This document shows positions 16,225-22,031 of a stretch of 22,031 bases of DNA, one piece after another. Within the stretch, counting starts at the first letter, position 1, and every line of letters begins with the position of its first letter. The DNA is from Chloroflexota bacterium (lineage in GTDB: Bacteria > Chloroflexota > Anaerolineae > JAADDB01). The notes beneath the pieces were generated by a model. The model made no database searches, had not been told where the DNA came from, and saw only the letters and a list, made by a program, of their open reading frames with translations. Both the position numbers and the translations under genes were made by a program. The stretch spans positions 1 through 22,031 of the forward strand of contig JAADDB010000048.1 in NCBI GenBank assembly GCA_013154135.1. The letters run 5' to 3'.

Positions 16225-16268
16225 TGGACTTTGGACAAAACGTGGCGGCTTGTTTTGTCCAAAGTCCA
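16225..16268. repeat. Perfect 17-bp inverted repeat in the leader of the Pro/Thr-stalk gene
   Basis: TGGACTTTGGACAAAAC (16225-16241) and its exact reverse complement (16252-16268) flank a ten-base spacer, GTGGCGGCTT. It lies 30 bases before the start of the anchor-protein gene and upstream of its GAGGAGG site. On the transcribed strand no T-tract follows, so a terminator is unlikely; a large leader hairpin, a protein-binding palindrome or the end of a small mobile repeat are possible. Confidence 0.9.
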
Positions 16269-16350
16269 GTTTGTAAAGTCCGTCCTGATAGGCCGAGCCT
16301 CGTGCAATGCAGGCCAGCCTGTCTTACGATTGCAAATCGCACATGACGAT

Positions 16351-16370
16351 ATCGGTCCATTGGGACCGAT
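16351..16370. other. Short perfect hairpin downstream of the Vps62-like gene
   Basis: ATCGGTCC and GGACCGAT, eight perfect pairs around a four-base spacer, stand about 85 bases after the stop of the Vps62-like gene. No T-run follows on the minus strand, so a terminator role is uncertain. The rest of 16269-16452 holds no gene I can support. Confidence 0.5.
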
Positions 16371-16452
16371 TCGGGCTTCCCTCCACGTCTACAGTGGTGG
16401 ACGACAGTCCCCGGTCGTGTGGTTTCAATGTCCCGTTCGGCACGTCAAGCCA

Positions 16453-17559
16453 TCACCGGGGCAGACGGGCCCACCGTACGGGATCCTCCCATTGGGGACG
16501 CAGGCGGTCACGTCCCGCTTGCCAGATAGGCCCTCCGGGCCCGTTTATCCCCTGCAGCACGGGGAAGAGGGCACTGAGCCATCGGTACTTGTAATGGGTC
16601 CCCCAAAATCCCCGATAATGCCACGCCCACGCCATTTCGTCCAATGGGACCAGGCGCCAGGTGCGGTAGAGCCGCGGGCGTTGATGTTGCGGTATCCGCG
16701 GCCAGTTGTACAGTTGACTTCCCGGTGGGCCCACGGCAACGCCCCCTTCGCCCGTGGCCCAGTCCTTCCACCGGTAGACGCCGGGTCGGAAGTAGGACGC
16801 ATGGGTGCCCGTGCCCACGTAGACAATCGGGTGCGGGCCGAACCATTCCACGTCCCCGCTGTGGACATGCTCCTTGTCGGCGAGGCCGTGAGCCGCGTAG
16901 GCCAGCCATTCCACTCGGTGGGGTTCCTGTGGTTCCAGGAACAGGTGGATGCTCTCCCAATCCCCCTCGTGGTCGTTATGTCCGCCATGTCCGCTGGCCC
17001 AATCGTTGAACGCGTAGAAGAACCAATAGTGAAGAACCCAGTAAGGTTCGTGGACCTGGACCGCGTAGTAAAGGACGGGCGACGGTGCATGCGCGTGCCG
17101 GATGTCATACGGTCGATACCGGCGTAGGGCTGTTTCCCACACGAACCCGGGCAGCCGTTGGGGGGACAAGAACTCCACCGCGGGGAGGACACTCCGCGCG
17201 GCGAGGTCGAATAGCCGGTCCTGGAGGTTGTCCCACAGGTCGCTCCATCCCCCGCGCCTCTTTCGTAGGGGGGTAATGCTCACGTGCTCGGGCATGAGGC
17301 GTTCCGCGGCGAAGGTCATGTACAACTCGGAGGTGTTCTCTGCCGGAATGTGCAATAGGTGCTCGGGCGTGAGTCGACCCCGGACGATAATGCGCCGTGG
17401 CCCTGGAGCGTAAAGGGTGCAGCTACGAATATACACCTCCGCGTCCATGGGGTAAAAGTTCTCCCCCCGGCCCTCCCCATCTCGACCGAATACAAGAAGA
17501 GGCGCGTGCCGTTTGGCCAAGGCTGTCGCCTTTGTGCGCGGTGCAAAGGAGATGTCCAC
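16453..17559 (-). CDS. Vps62-like protein of unknown function
   Basis: 368-residue protein, probably cytosolic: no signal peptide or clear membrane helix. The central region (about 170-290) has VLHYWFFYAFNDW, then GHNDHEGDWESIHLFLE, AAHG, and later VYVGTGTHASYFRPG. This His/Asp/Glu-rich pattern resembles the Vps62 family and, more distantly, NPP1-type folds, in which HxGDWE and GxHA stretches are conserved and could bind metal. The biochemical function is unknown. The start is a GTG at 17559 preceded by GGGAGG at six bases. It lies only 12 bases after the Flp pilin stop, so the two are probably co-transcribed. An N-terminal region (about 15-100) is poorly conserved as far as I can judge. Confidence 0.65.
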   Translation of the reverse strand: MDISFAPRTKATALAKRHAPLLVFGRDGEGRGENFYPMDAEVYIRSCTLYAPGPRRIIVRGRLTPEHLLHIPAENTSELYMTFAAERLMPEHVSITPLRKRRGGWSDLWDNLQDRLFDLAARSVLPAVEFLSPQRLPGFVWETALRRYRPYDIRHAHAPSPVLYYAVQVHEPYWVLHYWFFYAFNDWASGHGGHNDHEGDWESIHLFLEPQEPHRVEWLAYAAHGLADKEHVHSGDVEWFGPHPIVYVGTGTHASYFRPGVYRWKDWATGEGGVAVGPPGSQLYNWPRIPQHQRPRLYRTWRLVPLDEMAWAWHYRGFWGTHYKYRWLSALFPVLQGINGPGGPIWQAGRDRLRPQWEDPVRWARLPR

Positions 17560-17571
17560 CCGGTGCCTCCC

Positions 17572-17736
17572 TTAGGGAGATGGGGGAAACCATGTTTGGA
17601 GGAGGTCGCGCACGAAAATGCGCACATCGTCCCCCACGATCAGCAGGATAGCGACGACAATGACCGCGATGAGGACAAGCATAATGGCGTATTCCAGAAA
17701 AGATTGACCGATATCCCGTTGCTCCCGAAAGGCCAT
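17572..17736 (-). CDS. Flp-type (type IVb) pilin
   Basis: 54-residue small pilin. The precursor has a short basic leader (MAFREQRDIG) and the prepilin peptidase signature G10-QSFLEY with Glu at +5 and Tyr at +6, followed by the hydrophobic helix AIMLVLIAVIVVAILLIVG (17-35) and a short charged tail ending in Pro. After processing it would assemble into Tad/Flp pili or a related membrane-associated structure. The start at 17736 has AGGAGG five bases before it; a longer frame upstream to 17940 reaches into an intergenic hairpin and is rejected. No tad assembly genes are in the window, so the secretion machinery must be elsewhere. The Vps62-like gene follows after 12 bases. Confidence 0.88.
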   Translation of the reverse strand: MAFREQRDIGQSFLEYAIMLVLIAVIVVAILLIVGDDVRIFVRDLLQTWFPPSP

Positions 17737-17741
17737 ATCCC

Positions 17742-17747
17742 CCTCCT
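17742..17747 (-). promoter_or_regulatory. Ribosome binding site that sets the pilin start
   Basis: AGGAGG on the minus strand, five bases before the ATG at 17736. It picks the short 54-residue pilin frame over the 122-residue open frame. Confidence 0.8.
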
Positions 17748-17800
17748 CAAATGGCGTCAGGCTGATGGCCCGACAGAATACTCCGTACCTGATCCCACCC

Positions 17801-17829
17801 ATTTTACTACATCTCGGCCGCGACCCAAA
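17801..17829 (-). promoter_or_regulatory. Candidate sigma-70-type promoter for the pilin gene
   Basis: On the minus strand TTTGGG (17824-17829) and TAAAAT (17801-17806) are separated by 17 bases. The -10 box is good and the -35 weak. Transcription would begin near 17795 and give a leader of about 60 bases. The only other AT-rich stretch in the gap is not better. Confidence 0.4.
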
Positions 17830-17905
17830 GGTTGGAAGGGGGACGGATGAACGAGTAACGAGGGAGAAGGAGCTCGGGGGCACGCTTGGTTGCGAGGGGA
17901 AGAAC

Positions 17906-17942
17906 GTGTGCGAGGCGGGCGCGCTTTGCTCGCCTCGCACAC
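17906..17942 (-). terminator. Long hairpin after iolO, probable terminator
   Basis: GTGTGCGAGGCG (17906-17917) pairs perfectly with CGCCTCGCACAC (17931-17942). It begins eight bases after the iolO stop and is followed on the minus strand by GTTCTTCCCC, a pyrimidine-rich but poor T-tract. It shares its sequence with the hairpin at 20129-20170. Confidence 0.65.
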
Positions 17943-17950
17943 AGAAACTC

Positions 17951-18769
17951 CTAGCCCGATATCTTCCGGAGGTACTCTATGGCCCTTTGGGCGGCTGTCG
18001 CCGCGTCGGGGTAGGGGAGGAATTCCCCGGAAAGGAAGCCATCGTATCCTGTTTCAGCCAGGACGCTCAGGATACGAGGGAAATCCAGGTGGCCCGCACC
18101 GGGGTACCGGCGGTTGGAATCGGCCACGTGGAAGTGAAAAATGTGCGGTCCGGCCCGACGTATGCTCTCTTCAATGGAAGGCTCTTCGATGTTCATGTGG
18201 AAGGTGTCCAACAACAGGCCCAGGTTCGGGGCATCGACCTCCCTGATGAGCGCCAGACCCTCGTCCACGGTGTTGATGAGGGATGTCTCATAGCGGTTGA
18301 TGGGTTCCAGGGCCAAGCGCACGCGATGGGGCGCAGCCGCGTTTGCACACGTTTGCAAAGCCTCCACCAACCAACCCATGGCCTGCTTCCGAGAGACGCC
18401 AGGCCTTATCACCCCCCGTAGGAGCCCAATGATGATGACCGCATCAAATCGCCGGGCTACGGGGATGTGGGCAATCACCCGTTCTACGGCCGCCTGGCGC
18501 ACGGCCGGATCCGGATCCGTGAAGGACAAGCCTTCCTCCCCCCAGGCTTGGCCCGTACCGATGGCCGGAACCCGCAACCCCCATTTCTCCACCCACCGGG
18601 CCAATCTGTCCACGTCAATTTCCCGGGGATCGCGGATGGCCAACTCGGCCCCGTCGTATCCCAAACGGGCCACGTATGCCAGATTTTCCCGCACATCCCC
18701 CTTGAACGTGGCCGCCTCAAAGGAAGCCGGTTGGGCCGACACAACGATAGCAAGTGGAAAGTGCCTCAT
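17951..18769 (-). CDS. iolO: Sugar epimerase, TIM barrel; probable 5-keto-L-gluconate epimerase
   Basis: 272-residue member of the xylose-isomerase-like / AP-endonuclease-2 TIM-barrel family of ketose 3-epimerases. Likely metal ligands are E155 (LALEPINRYE), D188 (LLLDTFHMN), H214 (HFHVADSNRRYPGAGH) and E249 (FLSGEF). By itself the sequence would fit tagatose-3-epimerase, allulose epimerase or hydroxypyruvate isomerase. Its position just after iolM and iolN makes the Thermotoga IolO role most likely, turning 5-keto-L-gluconate into D-tagaturonate. The ATG has AAGGAG upstream, 85 bases after the iolN stop. Family confidence is high, the exact reaction moderate. Confidence 0.85.
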   Translation of the reverse strand: MRHFPLAIVVSAQPASFEAATFKGDVRENLAYVARLGYDGAELAIRDPREIDVDRLARWVEKWGLRVPAIGTGQAWGEEGLSFTDPDPAVRQAAVERVIAHIPVARRFDAVIIIGLLRGVIRPGVSRKQAMGWLVEALQTCANAAAPHRVRLALEPINRYETSLINTVDEGLALIREVDAPNLGLLLDTFHMNIEEPSIEESIRRAGPHIFHFHVADSNRRYPGAGHLDFPRILSVLAETGYDGFLSGEFLPYPDAATAAQRAIEYLRKISG

Positions 18770-18854
18770 GGTGTGCCTTCTCCTTGGACCATGGACGCGG
18801 CTGGACGGGGTAGCACCAAGCGGGACTTCCTCATCCCCTTCCAGGCCGACGCGT

Positions 18855-19979
18855 CTACCCCCTTTGTCCGATGGCCGGCAACGCGTACACCGGCCGCCAG
18901 CCCTCGCTCATGGGTTCTTTGAGGAACGGCGCCAACTCCTCTTCGGTGCGCAAGGTCACCTCCTCCACCGGCGGCAGGTGACCCGCGGGGAAGGCTTCCA
19001 TCACGTCTTGGATAAAGAGGGTGAGATAGCGCAGGATCGCGGCCAAGGGCCGTTTGGCCTTCCACGCCTCCGCGTCGGCCGCGTGGCCCACCACTCCCTC
19101 CGGCGTGGCCGCGAGCTCAATGGCAAAGTGCCCTTCCCCTTCGGACCAGCGGCTGGGCCGGCGATACGGATCCACCGACTTGTCAAAGTGTCCCTCCGGT
19201 AGGTACCCCTTTCCTTGGGTGTTCACCGCGTAGTCCATGTCCACCATTTCCGGGTTCAGGAGGAGCATGAGGGACGTTTCCGCTTCCTCCGCGTGCACAA
19301 AGTCCGTGTTCCACACGCCCCCTCGTTCTTTCGTGTAGAAAAATTCCCGCACCGCGCGGTGCCAATCCAGCACACGGAAAATACCGGGCAGTTGATAGCG
19401 CTTTTGGAATTCCTGGACCGCGGACTCCAATACCCACAAGTGTCCGTGGTTGTTCAGGATAAGCTGTTTCCGATAGCCGTCATTCCACAGGCCCAGCATG
19501 ACGTCGATGAGCATTTCTTTGACTATGTTCTCCCGGACCGGTACGGTGCCGGGCATGCCGTAATGGTGATAGGGATGCGCCCCGAAGTTCAAAGGGGGCA
19601 AGCTGAGAGCCACCGGCAAGTCCAGCCGCGCTTTCATGTAGCGGCGTACCGCCTCCGCGATCTGGCTGACGAACAGGGTGTCCACCGCGCTGACCGTGTG
19701 CAGGCCGTGGTTTTCCGTGCACCCGACCGGAATGATGACGAAATCACACTTTTTCCGCTCCTCCAGGAGTTGGTGGCGGATGGTGGTTTGGATGTAGGCA
19801 CCGGGTTTCCCCCACTCCACCGGCGCGGGGATGCCGTATTCCGCGAGGATGCGGTCGATTTCCTCGTCGCTCGCTTCCCAGAGTTCCTTTTTCATCCGTC
19901 CCACCGGGTTATCCTCGAAGAAGATGCCCGGTGTATGGGTGGCCAACCATCCTGCCGGTGCTTTTCTCGTCTCGCTCAT
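18855..19979 (-). CDS. iolN: Creatininase-family hydrolase, probable 3-dehydro-scyllo-inosose hydrolase
   Basis: 374-residue member of the creatininase metal-dependent amidohydrolase fold. Signature residues are PVGCTENHGLH (E89, H91, H94), D100, the LNNHGH stretch (H178, H180), and a later HAEEAETS. The family is diverse (creatininase, arginine formamidase-like, mycofactocin protein), but the long form seen here, with extended N- and C-terminal parts, next to a scyllo-inosose 3-dehydrogenase fits IolN. In Thermotoga IolN opens the ring of 3-dehydro-scyllo-inosose to 5-dehydro-L-gluconate. The start at 19979 is set by GGGGAGG at five bases; an ATG seven codons upstream lacks such a site. iolM lies about 225 bases upstream, separated by a long hairpin. 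Confidence 0.85.
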   Translation of the reverse strand: MSETRKAPAGWLATHTPGIFFEDNPVGRMKKELWEASDEEIDRILAEYGIPAPVEWGKPGAYIQTTIRHQLLEERKKCDFVIIPVGCTENHGLHTVSAVDTLFVSQIAEAVRRYMKARLDLPVALSLPPLNFGAHPYHHYGMPGTVPVRENIVKEMLIDVMLGLWNDGYRKQLILNNHGHLWVLESAVQEFQKRYQLPGIFRVLDWHRAVREFFYTKERGGVWNTDFVHAEEAETSLMLLLNPEMVDMDYAVNTQGKGYLPEGHFDKSVDPYRRPSRWSEGEGHFAIELAATPEGVVGHAADAEAWKAKRPLAAILRYLTLFIQDVMEAFPAGHLPPVEEVTLRTEEELAPFLKEPMSEGWRPVYALPAIGQRG

Positions 19980-19984
19980 GATAT

Positions 19985-19991
19985 CCTCCCC
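19985..19991 (-). promoter_or_regulatory. Ribosome binding site that sets the iolN start
   Basis: GGGGAGG on the minus strand, five bases before the ATG at 19979. It excludes the in-frame start at 20000. Confidence 0.8.
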
Positions 19992-20128
19992 TGTTTGCAA
20001 GTGTGCGAACGGTGTTTCTGGTCAAACGGCCCTGATGGGCGAACAGGGGGCGGGCCCGCCATGTCCGCCGTCCGGGCCATGGTAGAGCTTCGATGGACCA
20101 CGGGCTTTGGCCCCGGAAAGGACTGTTT

Positions 20129-20170
20129 GTGTGCGTGGCGGGTGCGCGAGGTCCACCGCGCCACGCACAC
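20129..20170 (-). other. Long hairpin between iolM and iolN
   Basis: GTGTGCGTGGCG (20129-20140) pairs perfectly with CGCCACGCACAC (20159-20170). An inner GGTG/CACC adds four pairs beyond one bulged base. It starts 34 bases after the iolM stop and 149 bases before iolN. No T-tract follows on the minus strand, so it may attenuate or stabilise mRNA rather than end it. It is a sequence relative of the hairpin at 17906-17942. The rest of 19980-20204 holds no gene. Confidence 0.6.
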
Positions 20171-20204
20171 GGCGCGCTTCCTCCGCGTGGGCGAGGACTG
20201 GCAA

Positions 20205-21362
20205 CTACCAATCCGGGTGGATGATGATCTTTCCGTCCTCCCGAGCTCGAAGTCGTTCAAAGGCCTCCAGCGCGTGGTCCAGGGCATAACGTCCGGTGAT
20301 GATCGGGCTCAGGTCCAGGCGCCCCGCGGCCACCATGCGGATGACATTGGGGAAGTTCTGGTGTCCCGAATGCCCCTGGGCCCCGAAGACCTGACTCCGC
20401 CGCACCTGAAGGGTTTCCAGGTACATGGGCACCCGCTTGGGGGCCCGGCCGATCTGGACGATTTTGCCGTTGATGGCCAGCGCTTTTTCCATCTCCGGCA
20501 CGGTGAGGTGGGGCACACCCGCGGCTTCCACATGGACGTCGAAGCCGGCTCCGTCGCTCAGGTCCATCAACACCTCGTGGGGTGTGACTTCCGTGGGGTC
20601 GAACACGTGGTCTGCCCCTACCTGCTTGGCCAGCTCCCGGCGTTTGGCAGAAACCTCAAAGGCCACGATCTTGCCCGCGCCCGCGGCTTCGGCCAGACCG
20701 ACCGCAGCCAAGCCAATGGGACCGGTCCCGTAGACGGCCACATATGCTCCCGGCTTGAAGCCACCCGCACGGGTGAAGATCGCGTTGTAGGAGACGGATG
20801 TGGGTTCTGTGAGCGCGGCGACTTCAAATCCCTTCTCCTCGCCAAACCGCTCCAGGATCCCGTCGATCTTCCAACAGTATTTGGCGCCGATAGCAATGTA
20901 CTTGGCCATGGCCCCGTCAACGGTGAACCCGATCTCCTCCAAGTTCTCACAGTGATTGGGGAACCCATTGCGGCAGGGGATACAGTGGCCACACCAGATC
21001 ATCTCCTCACACGTGACCGGATCCCCCGGCTTCAGATCCTTCACATTTTCCCCCACCTCCACGATGCGCCCGGAAAACTCGTGGCCCAACACGACGGGGA
21101 AACGGGTGAGTCCCGGGTAGAGGATGTACCCCTCCTCATCCGTCTCGTAGAAGTGCATATCCGAACCGCAGATGCCCACGGCCTTCACCTCGATGAGCAC
21201 ATCATCGGGACCGACCTGGGGGTCGGGCCACTCCTTGACTTCCAACTTGGGATAGCGCCACACGCTGCTCCCGGTGATGACCTTTCCCGTGGCTTTTTCC
21301 CATTCGGACACGCGATAATCCGGACGGGGATCCCATTGGGCACTGAGGACTAAGGCTTTCAT
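20205..21362 (-). CDS. iolM: Zinc-dependent dehydrogenase, probable scyllo-inosose 3-dehydrogenase
   Basis: 385-residue medium-chain alcohol dehydrogenase. Catalytic zinc ligands are C65 (GICGSD) and H94-E95 (LGHEF); the structural zinc site is C124, C127, C130 and C138; the NAD(P)-binding Rossmann motif is GTGPIG (212-217). The N-terminal WDPRP and VWRYP, the TDEEGYILYPGLT stretch (74-86) and EEMIWCGHCIPC followed by GFPNHCENLEEIGF are closely like the Thermotoga maritima inositol-pathway enzyme TM0412 as I recall it, rather than sorbitol or threonine dehydrogenases. It would oxidise scyllo-inosose to 3-dehydro-scyllo-inosose for the next gene product, IolN. The ATG has AAAGGAGG seven bases upstream. 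uxaE ends 58 bases upstream. Confidence 0.88.
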   Translation of the reverse strand: MKALVLSAQWDPRPDYRVSEWEKATGKVITGSSVWRYPKLEVKEWPDPQVGPDDVLIEVKAVGICGSDMHFYETDEEGYILYPGLTRFPVVLGHEFSGRIVEVGENVKDLKPGDPVTCEEMIWCGHCIPCRNGFPNHCENLEEIGFTVDGAMAKYIAIGAKYCWKIDGILERFGEEKGFEVAALTEPTSVSYNAIFTRAGGFKPGAYVAVYGTGPIGLAAVGLAEAAGAGKIVAFEVSAKRRELAKQVGADHVFDPTEVTPHEVLMDLSDGAGFDVHVEAAGVPHLTVPEMEKALAINGKIVQIGRAPKRVPMYLETLQVRRSQVFGAQGHSGHQNFPNVIRMVAAGRLDLSPIITGRYALDHALEAFERLRAREDGKIIIHPDW

Positions 21363-21420
21363 GGTTTCGCCTCCTTTATGTGCTTGCGTGTGTTCACGCG
21401 TGGACAGGGGATGGCGACGC

Positions 21421-22031
21421 TTAATCGCTGCGGTCGAAGGGGGCCAGATGCTGGTCGAAGTGGCTCTCCAACGCCGCGCTGTATGCCTCCTCTGCTTCCC
21501 ATAGGGTGGCCAGCAGCCGTTCGCGAAAGCGGAATCTCCCCTTCTCGTCCCGTGCGGTGAGCACCGAGCCGAAAGTCACATGGAGGACCTGGCGTCCGTG
21601 AAAGTCGTGGAGCACCTGGGGCAGGGCTTCGTCGGGGAGGGTTTCGGGAAGGGGAACCCGGGAGACATCCGCGGAGACGTGATAGGTGGCCCGGTCAACG
21701 GGGTAACGCTCGCGGGCAAAGGCGAGGATTTCCCGGAAGAGGGGAGGATGAACGCGGGCCACGATCTCCAAGGCCACCAGGTAGGAAGTACCCGCGGTCT
21801 TCAGGTGGACCAGGTCCCCAGCCCACTCGGCCACGATGGGGTAGATGCTGAATTTGTCCGATCCGGAGTGCAGACTGAGCTTGTACGGTCCCAGGGCCTG
21901 GGCCACGGCTACATGTTGTCGGAAGGTGCGCTCGAATTCTCCCAGATCCCCGATGTAATCCACCCCTTTCTCAAAGCGCCCCACAAAGCGGGGCGCGAGA
22001 CTGACCCATGTGACCCCCAACCGGCGCAGTT
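21421..22031 (-). CDS. uxaE: Tagaturonate epimerase family protein (C-terminal part)
   Basis: About 203 residues are visible; the gene continues past the right edge of the window, since the frame is open to the last base and no plausible start occurs (the first start-like codon is a TTG inside LGVTWVSLAPRFVG). Visible marks are SLHSGSDKFSIYP, HLKTAGTSYLVAL, a YHVSAD stretch and a C-terminal HLAPF, characteristic of the UxaE family, which interconverts D-tagaturonate and D-fructuronate. That reaction takes up the predicted product of the iolM-iolN-iolO steps. The stop (TAA) stands 58 bases before iolM, so it probably leads or shares the operon. Confidence 0.85.
   Translation of the reverse strand, partial: LRRLGVTWVSLAPRFVGRFEKGVDYIGDLGEFERTFRQHVAVAQALGPYKLSLHSGSDKFSIYPIVAEWAGDLVHLKTAGTSYLVALEIVARVHPPLFREILAFARERYPVDRATYHVSADVSRVPLPETLPDEALPQVLHDFHGRQVLHVTFGSVLTARDEKGRFRFRERLLATLWEAEEAYSAALESHFDQHLAPFDRSD

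Noticed and set aside
19215..21353. 712-codon plus-strand open frame opposite iolN and iolM
   Set aside because: It spans two real genes and the gap between them on the other strand, and shows no recognisable motif.
1..22031. CRISPR array, tRNA or rRNA genes
   Set aside because: No regularly spaced repeats of 24-40 bp with unique spacers, no tRNA cloverleaf with a GGTTC-type T-arm, and no rRNA stretches were seen in the gaps.

Overview
The window is a bacterial chromosome segment of high GC content, and every recognisable gene lies on the minus strand, so transcription runs from high to low coordinates. Several traits suggest a thermophilic Chloroflexota, perhaps an Anaerolineae relative: a mevalonate-pathway kinase, a GT39 glycosyltransferase with a very long C-terminal ectodomain, a Pro/Thr-rich secreted anchor protein, an Flp-type pilin, short degenerate intergenic repeats, and genes typical of Thermotoga and archaea. 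This placement is inference; no rRNA or tRNA gene is present to confirm it.

Region 1 (22031 to 17951) is a sugar-acid and inositol block in transcription order uxaE (cut by the window edge), iolM, iolN, iolO. These match the scyllo-inosose 3-dehydrogenase, 3-dehydro-scyllo-inosose hydrolase and 5-keto-L-gluconate epimerase of the Thermotoga maritima inositol route, and tagaturonate epimerase takes the product on toward fructuronate. Two related long hairpins stand after iolM and iolO.

Region 2 (17829 to 16453) holds a small Flp pilin followed closely by a Vps62-like protein. Region 3 (16268 to 7038) is a compact run: a signal-peptide/Pro-Thr-stalk/TM protein with a perfect 17-bp inverted repeat in its leader, then pth, mfd, a Y1 (HUH) transposase-family gene, the GT39-type membrane protein and a double GNAT protein. 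Most junctions overlap or are separated by a few bases. Region 4 (6938 to 5895) is a stand-alone SIS-domain sugar-phosphate enzyme followed by a GC-rich hairpin.

Region 5 (5565 to 2399) is the most interesting part. It is an overlapping operon of mevalonate kinase, a HARP-type PIN nuclease (homolog of the Aquifex protein-only RNase P, also known as the 'RNA ligase partner'), an Rnl3/Pab1020-type ATP-dependent RNA ligase, and a ThpR-type 2',3'-cyclic phosphodiesterase. The nuclease, ligase and end-healing enzyme together look like an RNA processing or repair cassette. Region 6 (2126 to 129) is tyrS followed by a HAD phosphatase whose C-terminus runs into a 21-bp tandem repeat.
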